The notes under the pieces: model-generated
What the model was told of the DNA's origin: nothing
The model's database searches: none
The model's input: the letters and a program-made list of their open reading frames with translations, nothing else
Made by a program: the position numbers and the translations under genes
NCBI GenBank assembly: GCA_008921705.1
Contig: VFFE01008521.1
Span: forward strand, 124,001 to 188,000
Reading direction: 5' to 3'
DNA: 64,000 nucleotides
Source of the DNA: Burhinus oedicnemus
Taxonomy: Eukaryota; Chordata; Aves; Charadriiformes; Burhinidae
Shown here: positions 34,571 to 48,192 of the stretch, piece by piece
Layout of the letters: each line of letters opens with the position of its first letter
Numbering within the stretch: position 1 is the stretch's first letter

Positions 34571-37260
34571 CTTAGGGCTGTTTTTCCCACTGCCCGACCA
34601 GTGCTTTGGCTTGGTTAAATTAAACTGCGCGAGTGGGAGCTCTTCTGGTAATGGTTCCTCCGGCACAGGGCATCCCGCTTTAAGGGTGCGCGTGGCCACA
34701 GGTCAACTCCTGTCCTCCACTAACCTAATGGCAGAAGTGCTCCTGGGTGTCGCTGCCCTCCGTACCTGCCTGAGAAGGTGAAACGCGGAGGTGGCGTGTC
34801 TGCTGGCCCAGATACCATCGGGATATTAGTCCAATTAGTTTACTCTCGCTGGGTACCTTTAGGAAACACTGACTCATTCACTCCTCATCTCCGTTCATCC
34901 TGCAGCCAGACTGGCATTGGGCAACTCTTCACAGTGAGAAGCTGTCACGCCGAGTTGCCGCCAACCTGTTTTTGAATTGATTTGTTTTCTTCTTTTTTTC
35001 TCCATCTACCTGATGTTCCTCAGCCGCTCATCGTGAAACTTGCACGTTGAGTACCACAGACATTCAGGGCACTGGAGAACAAATACACCCGTTTCGGGCT
35101 GCTGTGAGGAAGAGCCAGGAGCAGTCACCAGTTCTTCTAGCTCATGCAGACTAGCAAAGCCCACCTTCCCCTTGGATCTACCCCCCTTCCTCTTGGATTT
35201 CCTTACCTGTGAAAGCCCCGCTCCTTCGCTGCCAGGCTCTGCTGAAGGCTCCCCTGGCTTGCCCAGGTGCCTGCAGCCCACGCGGGTGACGTCCCCCTCG
35301 CTGGGACGCAGCAGCAAAGGCACCCAGAGCCTGGATGCCAACCTCAAGAGTTCTTTGACAGCCTTACTTGCGAGCCAAAGGGCTGTATCAGGAAAAAAAG
35401 TACCTGGCCAACAGCTCACTGCGGTTCGCTGGCTTATTGAAGGTAGTAATTAAAATTAAATAATATATCATTAATAGGAAACACAATTAATATTTTAACA
35501 ATTATGACAGGCAGAAAACAGACCAAGGCATGGCTGACTGGAACCAATAAGCAGGTCAGCAGAGTGGTCAGGAGCAAAGAAGTAGTTGTCGCTATACATA
35601 AAAGGCAGGCACGCCAAAAACCTTTCACGAGGTGGAGAAGTTTGACAGGAGGGTTGTCTTGGTTTCCTTGAAATGATGATGCAGAAAAGGCAAGAGTTTC
35701 AATATTTTTTTTCTTTTCTAAAAGGAGCAGAAGTATCAAATGAGGTTGGGGATGTTTTTTTCCGGACCTATGGCAATCAAGAATGCTATTAAGGTCTATA
35801 GGCGATAAACACTTCAAAAACTGCAAGCACAGACCATGTTCAGAGGTCATGTAGCATACAGACTTCGTAATATTTACCGGAATCCCACAGAAGCTCCACA
35901 AATCTGGAAAAATCTTACCATTGTATTGAAGGCAAAACTTAGTGAGTTAATTCAGCACAAGCCCAGGCAAAATATCGGGATAAAGAGCTGCTGCCGTTAG
36001 GACCAAGTAAAGAACCTGAAGGGAACAGAAAAGTGGGTAAACACAACGGATGCGTGCTGTGTTGTAGATATAGGGCATATGGATATGCCCCAGCTTTGAA
36101 CAAGCTCCTTCAACACCTTGCTAGTGCAGAGCCCGTATGCTGAGCCGCCCCTGGTGTCAAAGCGCAACCCCCCGGCACCCCAGCCCGACGTACCACCACG
36201 CCTGCTCGCCCCTCCACTGGCTCTCACCTCATTTTCTGCAGGGATTTAGCTGTTGATTCAGGTTGACTCCAACCAGCTCCACCATGGAGCCAAGGGTGGG
36301 ACGTCAGGAGCTTCAGGCCAGGCGACTCCCATTGCGGTGCTTGTCTCCGCTTGCCCCCCTGGCTGTGGGATGCTTGTCCATCCCACCGCCCCGAGACGCC
36401 AACATCCCTGTGCTGGCCAGGGGCTGAGGGGCCTGACTGAGCAGCTCAGAGTTTCTTTTGAGGACCCAAGTGCTTGAACCCAGGTTTTTGACTGAAAAAC
36501 TTACATTCCATAATCAAAGCCCAAAACGGGTCACCAGAGAGCACCAGCACTGACGAGGACATTTCCAACGGGCACCAGAGAGATGTTCGTGCCTTAGGAA
36601 ACAGAAAGCCACACAAAGTGCTCATTTTGAGATTTTTAAACCAAAGTCTATCACATGGGCTAGAAGCTCAGAGGACAACTTAGGAGTGCGGTGGCATGGG
36701 TCCAGAAGCCCTGCCTCATCCTATTGACACTTGGTCTCAGTTCAGTCGCTCACATCTAGGCACCAAAAGCCACCTGTGACCGTCTTGGGATTGCCGGGTG
36801 CTCTGCAGGCCCCAGGGGGGACCCGCACCCGGGCGGTGTGGTGCCCGGGAGCTAGAGCACCTCCCACGGCGCTTGGAGCCCATGGAGAGGTAGCGACATC
36901 CTCCAGGGATGTTTCCTACTTACACCCAACGGACAGGATGAGCCCTTTGAAATAAATATGGGTGAAAAGATACTTTACGTGCCATGCAAAAAAAGAGCTA
37001 ACACGGACCTGATTTTTCTCTTGCACTGGCACGAATCAAGAGGTTTGTTAAGGCTGATACTGTAAAGGTAGCTTTCAGAAGTCTGGGACATGTTTTGTCT
37101 GACACAGCCCAGGAAAACAAGGAATGCCAGGGTTGTATCCATTTGAAAGGATGAATCATAACTAACAAGCACTCACAGGTACGGGAGCTGGGCTGTTACA
37201 GCAGGTCAAAGGACTGGCAGAAGCAGAGCACTAGGAGTAAAGAAGTACTTGAAACTAAGA

Positions 37261-37345
37261 AAATTAAAATATATTAATATTAATATATACTAATATTATC
37301 ATACACTAATATTAATATATCAATATATTTATTATATTTAAAAAT
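37261..37345. repeat. AT-rich (TATTAA)-type simple repeat
   Basis: TAATATTAATATAT-like units recur and are partly self-complementary across about 85 bases. Confidence 0.85.
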
Positions 37346-38315
37346 GTAGTTATGGTATCATTAATACCATCTTGTCTATCTATCATGGACCTACTAAGAG
37401 AGCACTTTAGCTTCCTCACTTGTTAGGCTTTCGACGCAGTGGTTTTGCTAGGAAGCCTCTGGCAAGCAGCCGTGTGAATTCTCCGTGGGCCGTCGGAGCA
37501 ATGCTGACACTCGACCAGCCCCACTGAGCTCCTTTGCAGCAGCACCCAAAGCTGTCACCTCACTGAACGGTTGACCAGTATCACAATAAATCTAACACAG
37601 ATGTAGGAAAAAAACCCTCCATGACCCTCTACTACCATACAACGGACCTTTCTACAGTACAACATACACCTTGCAAAAAGCCACCAGCAAGCCAGGGTGG
37701 TGAGACCACTTCACGGTAGCTGCAGAGCAAGGGGAGCCCCGTTCCTCCACTTTTTAGAGCAGTTCTGAAGCTTGTGGCTGTCACCACAAATTCAGATTGC
37801 TTCACATGTGCAGACATACAGCCTGGGAAGCATCAGGAGAAGCTGGCCACCGCACAAAGGCAAACAGCCTGCGCTCCAAGTGCCCTGTGCCGGGATTTCT
37901 GTGAACCACCGAAGGAGGGCAGGATCGGCTCCTGCCCACGGCAGGAGGGACGAGTGACCCATACCGCTGAGGCCAGGATGCTCTTACCTGCAAATGCGGA
38001 CCAAAACTTGCTCTGTAAACTGGGTGTGAAGCGCTTGCTCCGGCGCAGCTGGCAAACAGGATCCCTGTTTGGCCACCTTCCCGGGAGTCCTAATCGCTCG
38101 TGCTCGGTTGTGGGGCCTCCTCAGGGTTTCATGGGGAAGGACCTAACCCCTCTCCTGCTCTGGATCCAGCTGGAGGGAGGGACAGCCGCTGGGCCGGCAA
38201 GAGTGGCTGAGCAGCAACTCCTTTTCTTCCTAGATGTCCCTTTTCGTAGTTGAGAGCTTTGGAAATGCGCTGCAGCCAAACCAAAGGCAACACAAGTACC
38301 TACTTGGCTACTTAT

Positions 38316-38328
38316 GGGGGGGGGGGGG
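38316..38328. repeat. G13 homopolymer
   Basis: Thirteen consecutive G lie immediately before a CpG island. The exact length is prone to sequencing error. Confidence 0.9.
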
Positions 38329-38389
38329 CAGTTACTGGCAAAAAAGAGATTTCTTTCCTGCTGCAGGGAGACAAGGAGGCTGGGAAGGG

Positions 38390-38720
38390 ACACTCGCAGT
38401 TAGGCACCCTCTCGCCACCGCAGCAGGAGCCCAGCATCTCCACCTTCACCGCCCACCTCCACCGCCCCGGGCCGGCCGGGGGCCGTGTCGCTAGGTGGCG
38501 GTGCCGGATAAGGCCGGCGGCCGCACGCCCTCTGCCCGCTGCCCGGGAGCTCCCCGGAGCCCCAGGAGACCTCCGAGCCCTGGTCCTCTCCCACAAGGGC
38601 TCTTCAGCTGCCCTCGCCCCGCTCCGGGAGCCCTCTGGCTCCCCCGGGGGAGGGGGACGGCGCTGCAAGGGTGGTTGTTAAACCCGCTTTCACCCAGTAG
38701 CTTGGGGGACCCCATCGGCG
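38390..38720. promoter_or_regulatory. orphan CpG island
   Basis: About 27 CpG occur in about 320 GC-rich bases, including a GCGGCCGC site at about 38517-38524. No coding exon of a known gene adjoins it. Open frames of 84-143 codons run on both strands, as GC-rich DNA does by chance. It could be the promoter of an unannotated non-coding transcript or a distant regulatory island. Confidence 0.65.
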
Positions 38721-41700
38721 AAGGGGTTTCCAGGAGGTGCCAGACCTGAGGGCATCTCGGTGGATGAGACACCTCCCTGCAGAGGCATCGCCCCGCGGGG
38801 AACAGGAGTATTGGCCCCTACAGGCATTAGCTGCCTCCTTCCCAGGAAGAAGTTAAACAATGTGGCTCTGCACCGGCAATGAAGGGAGGTGGACCTTACC
38901 CCAAACCTCTTGCCCAGGTTGTGCGCAGCCGGTGCCCGGCCGAGCCTCCAAGAGTGGGACAAAACAAAGATGCCCACCCCATGGGCCGTGGCAGTGAGCG
39001 AGGAGACCAGGTCCCCATCCCGTGGGAAAGCAAGCGCAAATCAATGCCGCCGATGCGCTAGCGAGAGATGTTGGTTAATTCAAAGCGAGGATGGGATTAT
39101 ACGTTGTCTCCATCGTACAGGCAAATACCTTCATCACAGCTAATGTTGTTACAGCGAGTACCAAAGGAATTAATGATTCACCACTTAATTTCCTCTTCTC
39201 CTACTCCCTCCACCTTTCTTTTGCTTTAATAAACTGGTCTGGAGCCAACTGCAGCATCAGGTTAGTAATGACTTTAAGCACCATTTATGCTGCTATCATT
39301 ACAATTTAAATTGTCACTTTCTATTAAAAGGTCTAACTCCAAATGGTTTTAGCTGAAAGCATCGGCACTGACAGTGCTATTAAATAAAGAAACTCTTTTC
39401 TTGGGATGTCAGTGCAAACTCATATTAAATAAGGGTTCAGAAGCACCTTGCTAATTTAAACTACAGTATAGCTTTCTAGTGAAGAATAATACCCGATGCA
39501 GGGATTTTTTTCCATGCTGTGTGACAGTTTTCATTGTCATTGTAAGACAATTAAAAGAGTGATGTGCCAAAGGAGTCCAGCAGCCTTGGAAAGCCTCTTC
39601 TCTTCATGATAAACACGGGCAGTGCTGCATAAGCAAAAGCCACCATTTCTCAGCAGATACCCATGAAAAGTTATTCATCATATTCCAAAAGGACTCTGAT
39701 TTAGAGCCTTGCTTCCCTCCAGACAGTTTGTAAGAACAAATGGCTTTACTGGGCATCCATCTGATTCTTTGGTTCTAGCTATACCGGTTACCTTTCAGAA
39801 ATGTACTTTGTATGGCGCACTTTGTGTGTCTCACGTCGCTGTTATCCACAGCTCTTAAGTCATTTATAAACCATATTGTTCTGTGGGAAAAGAGACTCCG
39901 TCTGTGTTGTAGCTCACCTGTAAAAATCACATCCAGTTCCTCAACTGGCTGCAAAAAAAGAAGCATTTTTTTTGCAAGTTCTGTGCATCAGCTGCAGTGC
40001 CCGTGCCAGGCTGGCCAGCCAGCTCCTCCTTCCCCACCTGCTCTGCCTCAGCATCGCCTTCCCTCTAGGTCTGGCCCTTTCCTTCTGCGCTGGGCACAGG
40101 CTGGTCCTCCTTTAGCAAACACCTCTGGGCTCCTGATCTTCAACTCTACCCCGCATATTAACGCTATTTATCTTTTGGTACCAAATAAAAATCCTTTTAC
40201 TGCAAGAGGGAAGAATGTGCTACTATTTCACATGTAAAAAGTGTTTAACATCCTAACTGAACTACCTGGCACGAATATTAGAAATCACAGCGACATAAAA
40301 ATATGGTTGTTCAACTTGGGTTCATTGTCCTTATTCGTATGGAAGAGGCAGCCTGACAGCACGGCCTTTTTAGTTTTTTAAAAGAGTTACTAGACATCAG
40401 ACAGAATAACACAGCTGCAATCTTTGGTGTCTGTGCCTTAAATAAGAAGTTGAAAAATACCTGAACAGCTTTAATGGTTCGTATTTTATTTTAATGGCTT
40501 TAAAGCTTCTGCAGTACATGAGAGTGTCCCTTATGTTATGACCACTATGGTTTCTCTGAAGTGTATTACATCTGCTGGAAATAAATGAGTCATAACATTT
40601 AAGCCCCCTCTGTCCCATTCTCAGTTGCTACAGTTATTGCTCTGAAGGAGACAGAGGCACATCTTGAGATAAGTATCCATAGGATGGTTATGGATATGAC
40701 TTTTATGTCTACACAATTACATTTCTAGCTATAGAGCACTCCATGTTTTGCCACTTCACTGCAAAGAAAAAATGTAGCAAGAGAGATTGATTTATGGCTG
40801 ACCCTTACAAAAACAATATGCAAGGGAATACAATCGAAAGTAATTTTCTTTACAGAATTATGAATATTATTCTGCTTCATTTCTTTTTAAGAAAGGGAGA
40901 AGAAGAAGAAAAATACACCGGTATTCTAAGGAGAAATGAAAGAAAGGTACTGCATAGTTCTAGAAGAAGGGAATCGGGGGTACATGTGGTTAAGAATTTT
41001 TACTTAATAATTCTGTCATCATAGAAGTGCCATATTTGTTAAAATGAAAACTTTTCATGAGAACAAGCCCATTTTCCAGTTTCAGTGGAGCTACCACTTT
41101 GTTCAAAGCCTGTACACTGCCTCTCCTCAACATGTGTCTTCTAGCTAGTTTTTCTGTCTTCAACCTTACTTTCAAAGCAAGGTTTCCAAAGCTTAAAAAA
41201 ACCCTTTTTTTTATTTTAATATCAAAATATTGTTATGAGACAGAAGAAATAATTACTGTCTAGGTCTAATTTTGGATTAGAAAAAAAAGAGATTTGGGAA
41301 ATGTGGTCAGACAGAAGCACTCTTCAAGGACAAATCCTATATGCAGCATGGTAACGGGAATGTGAAATGCCAACATACTCAAATATTAGTCAAAAGCAGG
41401 TGAAGGAAAATGAAAGAAATTTGCAAAAAAATAAGCTATCCTCTTCATTGTGCAAATATGCACGTGGGTCTGAAACTCAGAAGCAGAGTGTGATAATACC
41501 ATTTGGTAAAGCAGGGCGCTACCTTTGATAGCACCTCAGTAGCACAAGGCGCTACCCCTTTACTGGGGAGCACGGCTTTACTCAAGCCCTGGGCAGGCTG
41601 AAGGGTGTTCCCATTTTCACGGATGTGGTAGTAAATGAGAAAATTGGACCCTGGTTTCCCAAGGAGAGCTTCTAGTGACAAGTTTCGTGTAGCTATCTCT

Positions 41701-43850
41701 TGGGCTTCACTGTGGTTAGGTGGAGTGAGTGCCTCTTCTCTCCGCATGTCTGCTCTCCAGAAGAGCCCATAGAGCCTTTCCATCAGTGAAAAGTAAGCGA
41801 GGCCTCTGGTGTTGGGCCTCGGAGCTGGATGCTGAAGGCTAGGAGAGGGAGGAGAGGAGGAGAAGGGGCTTCCTGGCAGTTTGTGTGTATGTACGCGTGT
41901 GTGTGAACTAGCCAGGAATGGCAGGGTGCCAAATTCCCTGGCTCCATCCCATTCCCGCTGCCAGTGAATGGTGATCACTGTGATGATGATGGATCACCAC
42001 AACAGATGATAATCACTGTGATGAGGGTGATGATACCCATGATGGACGCCCTTTGTGGGAGGCAGTCCAGCCTTGCCTGCATGCGTGTGGTGGCCACCAC
42101 GTTGTAAGGCCTGGGCGTGGAGATGTCCTTGTCCTACCTCTACTATGGCAGAAACGTACCCATGGCACAGCCTTGGCCTCCTGGTGTGACATGTCCTTCA
42201 GCTGTGGGGTCACGGCAGATCCCTACAGCCAGGCCATGGTCTTAAGGATGTGCGTAGCTCCATCCCGGCTCAGCCAGGTTCATCTGGGGGGGCTTCCCCT
42301 TTGCCCAGGGTTAATCCCACTGGAGCAGGCAGAGGTGCATGTGTCGCTGGCAAAGAGCTCGCTCTGGTTTTGAGCCTCTCCGCCCTTTATGGAGCACCTT
42401 TCATTTTGGCACTTTACCCAGGTTACACAACCGATAGGAAATGTTTGTTCATGGGCTCTTAGTGCAGTGAAATAACACTCCCAAAAAAGTAGCTAGACAG
42501 GATTGTACAATTATTAATGGTTTTACAATTATTTTGTCAGAACAACCCTGACTGCAGGGAGTGGTTCTGTCCTGTGATACCCAAGGAACCTGCCAAAGTT
42601 AAACCAAGACAATAGCTGCAGATAGGCAACCGAAAGGCGTCTCTTTTTCCCGCCTAGCCCTTCTGCCAGGGCTCGGCTGGGAGGATGAACGGACATATTT
42701 AAACGGGGTCATTCGGCTCCCTTCCTCCATTTCTCACCCTCCATGAGAAAATGACACCTAACCATCTTCGTGCACAGGGAGTTCGTTTCCCCAGCTCATT
42801 CTTAGACATAAATCAATTGCCTTCACAACATTATTTTAGCCCAGGATAAAAAAGAAAACATTTGCAAGGTAGACATAAAGGACAACATATATTATCTAAG
42901 TTTCTCTATAGCTATTTTACCATCTTCTGTCCTCTGGTGGGGCAACCGTCACCATGCCCTCCAGAGCAACACTAGTCTGAGTGTTTGGGATCGTTAGGTG
43001 TGACAGCTTAGGCTGGCACCCCAGCTGTGCCAAGGGACCTTCTCTCGGCCCTTGTGCCATCAGCCACCCTTTGCCCCAACGGACAGGAAACTCCTCGTCT
43101 CCGCTCTCATTTTCCAGATCAGAAGAAACAGCTCAAACAGGCATTTTCCCATGGGTGGCAGGGTCAACCCGGGGTTCCTCAGCCCATCCTTCCTTGGGGC
43201 AGGCTGTACTGCTGTGCCTTGGCGCTGGGGCTCTTCTCCCTGTCCAGTTATTGCCAGACATTTCGGCAGGCTGGCTGGCCCCAGCTCCTGGGCTCTGTTG
43301 CCATTAAAAGCTCTGCTTCACTTTAAGGGATGACTCTCAACAGAAACACTTCTCAGACCTAATGAAGCAGCATCAGCCACACTCACGTGTCTCAGGCCTG
43401 CCCACTGGTCTTTTCTTCCAATCTCCTCTATTTTCCGTCAGATATCAATAAGGTTTCCCTCCTTTTTTAGGTTTTCCTTCTCCTCTGAAATCCTTGCAGG
43501 GAATAGTGAGGAGTGGGGGTTCACTTTTGCTTTACAGCTTTACCAGTGAGGTTGTATCAAATACACTAAATATAACGTGAGTCATTTTTCATTACTTTTT
43601 CAGGTATATGGGAAGACTCTGCTAGTGTAGCTTACTTCTTGTTGACCAGTATGTATCTGCTGTAGATGTAGAGGTAAGAAGATAAAGGCATTTTAAAATT
43701 ATTTGAGCATACAAAACATAATACACAGGTACATTCATAAATCAGAGAAGTACCCACGTTCTATAAATAAGCATGTAGAAATCTGAATATTCCAGGGATG
43801 AAGCTCAGCATGTAAAACTGTTGGTGGGTATACATTACAGCACATACACA
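38721..43850. other. intergenic stretch, no gene recognised
   Basis: It contains an AT-rich block at 39080-39560 that resembles a conserved non-coding element, and short GATCACTGTGATGAT-type repeats near 41970-42035. The 177-codon minus-strand frame at 41445-41978 has no recognisable domain. Confidence 0.45.
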
Positions 43851-44290
43851 AGGAGAGGCCGGGAGAGCTGGGGCTGTTCAACCTGGAGAAGACTCAGTGG
43901 GATTTCCTCCGGGTATAAAAATACTTGATAGTATTTATAGATGGTGGTGGTGGTGTGTATATATATATATAAAAATACCTGATGATATAGTGAGAAGAGT
44001 AAAGATTATGGAGCCAAACCCTTCTCAGTGGTGCCCAGTGACAGGGCAGGAGCAAACTGAAACACAGGAGGTTCCACTGAACATAACAAGACACCTGTTA
44101 ATGTGAGGCTGATCCAGCCCTGGCACAGGTTGTCCAGAGAGGTTGTGGAGTCTCCATCCATGGAGATATTAAAAACCTGACCAGACATGGCCTGGAGCAA
44201 CCCGCTCTCACTGACCCTGCTGTGACCACTGGGGCAAACCAGGTGATCTCAGAGGTGCTGCCCCTCCTCAGCCGGTCTGCGATTCTGCGT
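43851..44290 (+). mobile_element. older CR1 LINE 3' end
   Basis: Diagnostic CR1 segments appear in order: GAGAGCTGGGGCTGTTCAAC, AAATACCTGATG, CTTCTCAGTGGTGCCCAGTG, CACAGGTTGTCCAGAGAGGT, GTGGAGTCTCCATCCATGGA, GACCCTGCTG, and a final GCGATTCTGCG matching the 3' tail. It carries gaps and stops, so it is older than the copy at 8712. A GGT/TATA microsatellite (43941-43975) lies within its 5' part, flanked by two similar TATAAAAATAC[CT]TGAT segments. Confidence 0.88.
43941..43975. repeat. (GGT)n-(TA)n compound microsatellite
   Basis: GGTGGTGGTGGTGTG is followed by TATATATATATATA inside the CR1 copy. Confidence 0.9.
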
Positions 44291-47200
44291 AATCCGGCAT
44301 GACAGCATGGTGTTTCCCTAAAACAACATCACTTGCTGTTTCCTGAGGGTCCTGCACATGCGTGACAGGGGTGGATGGAGAACCGGTACTGGAATATAGC
44401 TGAGAGAGATGCTTTCCACCGGCACATGAAGGCGGCGAATTGCTTAGGCACAGGCATATCTTTAATTTCCCTATATAGTTACTGACTTTGCTGCATCATG
44501 GCTTCTCAGGGGCAGTCAGCTCCACACAATTTTATACAGGTCAATAACTTTCCAGTGGGGTAGAAACAGCTCCCACAAAGGCCACTACAGGCACTGGGAA
44601 ATGCAGGCAGAAAGCAAGTAAAGGCAAGGAAGCGCTCCTTTGTCTAGAACTGTAAGAACCAGAAGCACATGAATGCCTTGGGGAACCACTTGAGTATGTA
44701 ACAATGCTGTGCTTTATGTCTATCTATTTTTAAACACCAGAGGCATTATACCTGACTTTTAAAAAGGGAACAGGTTTGCCAAGTGTTGCAAAAAATAGCC
44801 CAAGAATCATTAAAAGCATGCTTTTGGTTTGAATACATTTTCTTCAGTATTCTAGCTTATTGGACTAAGCTGTTACAAGCCTGGTTCAAAGAATGACGAG
44901 ATTTAAAGAGATATGTACCTTTTATTGTATTCTGTTGTTTGGCTGTTTGTTGTTATTTTTTTTAATTTTATTTTGGTTTTGGTTTTTTAAAAATCTTTAG
45001 GATATAGATCATATTTTCAATATTTTTTTCTGATAAAATATCTTTTAAAAATGCACTTTCATTTTGAGCAAAAGCTGAGATTCTCGCAGAAAATGAGACT
45101 TCAAGAAAAATACCAAGTATTAATAAGTTTCCATTCTTTCTAGAGAGATGACAATGTGGCTTTTTGCAAGCATTTCACTGAATTAGTTTTACTGACGTGA
45201 ATGTTTTCAGCCATAGTAAATTCTAAGCAATTGTTGTCAAATGTTTATACAAATTACTTTCAGGCCATGCAAATGTTTCCACTGCAGAAATGGGACCCTA
45301 AGTATTACCTGTCAGTCAGACAAGATAATAATTTTCTATGGTAAGACTTGAACACCTCTCCCCCTCCAAAATACACAGCTCAGCATTCAGGTGGAACTTA
45401 TTCAGCTTCTTGCTTCCACTTACAAAGTCAGAATGAATTGCTGGGGAGTAAATACTGGAGAAAATGTAAACTGACTACATAGAATTGGGAGACAGAGGAA
45501 AAAGAAACAAAGGGCATCAGTGAAATTATTCTCTGAAAATTATTATGTGGGAACGAGAGTTCTGAAGCAGGACAGATACCATATTATTCAGCTGTCAGCA
45601 AGGGCTGAAAGATGCTGGGGGAGCTGTGATAGTTGCTATATGAAGGTGCTAGTCAACTTGTCAGATGCTAGGAAAGAAGAAATTGGTGGCAAGAGGAGAT
45701 AATAGAAGAGGCAAGTGGAGGTAAATCAGAAAGATGTTAGACTAAGGGAGAGCTAACAGGTGCTGCCATGGGAACTGCCAAGCAAGAGTAGGAAAGCTTG
45801 CTTGGGTCTCAGATAGAGCACGCACCTTGCAACTTACACATTAACACGAACAATTTGTCCTGTAAAACAAAAAGATATTCTAATAAAATAACAAATAGAT
45901 GAAGGGAAGAGAGAAGGAGGCTATTAGGAATGTAAGCAGTGTCTGAAAATATTTAGTGAATTCATCAAACCAAGAGAAAGCTGTACAGAAAAGGTCTCTG
46001 CAGGGGCTAACTCATAGTATATTAAAATTACTTCTGCCTTTTGAGCCTAGTTGCAGTTAAAACAGTGCCTAAGGTTACTGTACTTAAGCCAAAAATTTTC
46101 TTGAGGAAGCAAATATCTCTATTACAATGTCACTGACACACTGTTGTCTCTGATGGTCCCTCACATCTGAAAGCTTTCCTGTTTTTTCCCAGCTTACTCA
46201 ACTTGGGCTAATAAAATCAATTATCTCTTCCTACAAACTTCCCTTACTAGCATGCAAAACATCTGCTTTTCTTTCCTATGATTTTTTTTTTTTTTTAACA
46301 ATCTCATTATAAAGACATTTGTCCCCTCAGGAACATATCTATTGCATGTCCTGAGATGAGCTGAAATCTAAGAGGAATATGTAACAGCTGTTTTGAAAAT
46401 GGTTCAAGAAATAAAAAGAAAGTGGCCAGCAGTACAGTTCCTAGTTGCTCTAAAGCATCTCCTTCCTTCATGAAACAGATGCTGACGAAATTCACCTTGA
46501 TAAAGTGTGTGCATTTATACTGACAGGTTTGTCTGGGAGAATAGTGTCCTGGGACAGACATTAAAAGAGGCTTTGCTGACACTAAAACAAGGTGGACGTC
46601 TGGGATATGCTGCTGCAGCTATCCTCAGCTGTGTAAAAATGCCATGGAAATCAGCTTGCTAACATCAGAGTAGCCTGAAAGCAGGGAAACTTCGAGAGAC
46701 GTGGCTGGCCTTCTACTAAATCTCAACTGCTGACTGTTGGGTCAGAATCCAAAGAAAGTCCTGCACTCCCATGGTCCCAGCCCTCACCAAGAACACTGCA
46801 CGCATCTCTCCTTCTGCTCCTCAGCTCCAGCCTTCCCAACCCGCTTGTTTGCTGTGAAAATGCCAGAATAACTGTTCATATAATTATAAACACCAGGTGC
46901 TGCGTTGCGTGGGGGTGATGTCCTCCTCTCAGGTTACAAGCCTGCCTGTGACCATCTGATGCCACTTTGCTGCCATGTCTACCACACGCAGCACCAGCAG
47001 CTGGACCAGGATGGGCTGTCAGGCTGTGTCTGGGGCAGATCAGCCTACTCTTAGGCAAGCTGTGGAAGTGGAATATGCAAGGTGTACCCTACTCAAAGGT
47101 GAGCCGCCTCTACATACCTTTTTTGCCTCAGTCTCCCACCAGGTCAGATGTGGACCTTCTGGAAATGCAGGAGTACCAAAACTGACATTTGGAGCAGGAA

Positions 47201-48163
47201 TTTCTATCTTAGCTTAAAAGACACAATCGGGAACTTCCAAACTGTCTCCTGGCAGATGCCACTTTTGCTTCCTCATGGAAAGACAGGCTCTGAGATTCAC
47301 CTAATGAAATAGGTGTTGAGCCTTTGCCAAAGAAACCCCTCTGGAGTTAAGCCAGGTACGATGTCCTGGAAGTCCTGCTCTGCAGTCTTCTGGCTCTGCA
47401 AACCAGAGCTCTAATTCACAATCACGCAGGAGCCCATGTCTCAGTTCAGAACGACTATGGTGTGCGCCTATGTGCTATGTACGTATTTACTCCAGATGGA
47501 AGAGGATGACAAATTAATGCTTTGAACTAAGTACGATGAATGTGTGTGAGGAGTGAAAGAAAACTGCATTCAGATAAAACCCAGGTGCGTACATAGTAGA
47601 TGACAATACTCATTACATCTATTCCACTTCAAATTGCTTTTCATTTCTGGCAGGTCTTTGCAAATTTGCGTAATGCATAATCTTCCATATCAATGGATCA
47701 TGAGAGTTAACGCTGTCAGGAGTATGTCAGTGTTGCTTAGGCAGAGCTGTGCTAGGAGAAGGCAGCATTTTTGTAGCATATTTGTTCAAAGCATCAGAAA
47801 TTAAATCATGGCTATCAGATTCCATTCAAAGGTTTGAGAGGGCAGAAGCACACAGAAAAGGAAACTTCTAAATATAAATATGTGCTCACTACAGTGATGC
47901 TGTTTGTTTACTTTTTGAGGGTGGTATGAATCTATTCTTTCAATTATTTGGTGATGACTTTTGGTATTACTTCAGACTCCATTTTGCTCTTTTGACAGTC
48001 ACAGATTTCTGGCTGTACCCCCTGACAGATGCTAAGATGATGTGACAGCTGCTGATAGGATGTGAATATTTATAGTAATTTGTGGTACATTATGACGAAG
48101 GAGTAAGCTGATCTGAACCCGTCTTTTGGCTAATACAAATATCAGCTAATAGAACTATTCAAC

Positions 48164-48192
48164 CTCTGTCTCTGTCTCTGTCTCTCTCTCTG
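48164..48192. repeat. (TCTCTG)n microsatellite
   Basis: TCTCTG units grade into TC repeats. Confidence 0.9.

Larger units (their letters stand above)
34571..38380. other. intergenic stretch, no gene recognised
   Basis: Composition is mixed. Open frames at 35006-35453 (both strands, 137 codons) and 35434-35901 (minus, 155 codons) show no family motifs. An AT-rich simple repeat lies at 37261-37345. Confidence 0.5.

Noticed and set aside
34269..34781. 170-codon plus-strand open frame
   Set aside because: GC-rich composition explains it. It is low complexity (P, G, S, R) with no family motif and no splice context.
35434..35901. 155-codon minus-strand open frame with a hydrophobic stretch
   Set aside because: The leucine-rich part comes from a purine-rich strand. 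No family signature and no exon signals were seen.
41445..41978. 177-codon minus-strand open frame in the gene desert
   Set aside because: No domain, no promoter or polyadenylation context, and low-complexity S/P stretches. A translated search would be decisive.
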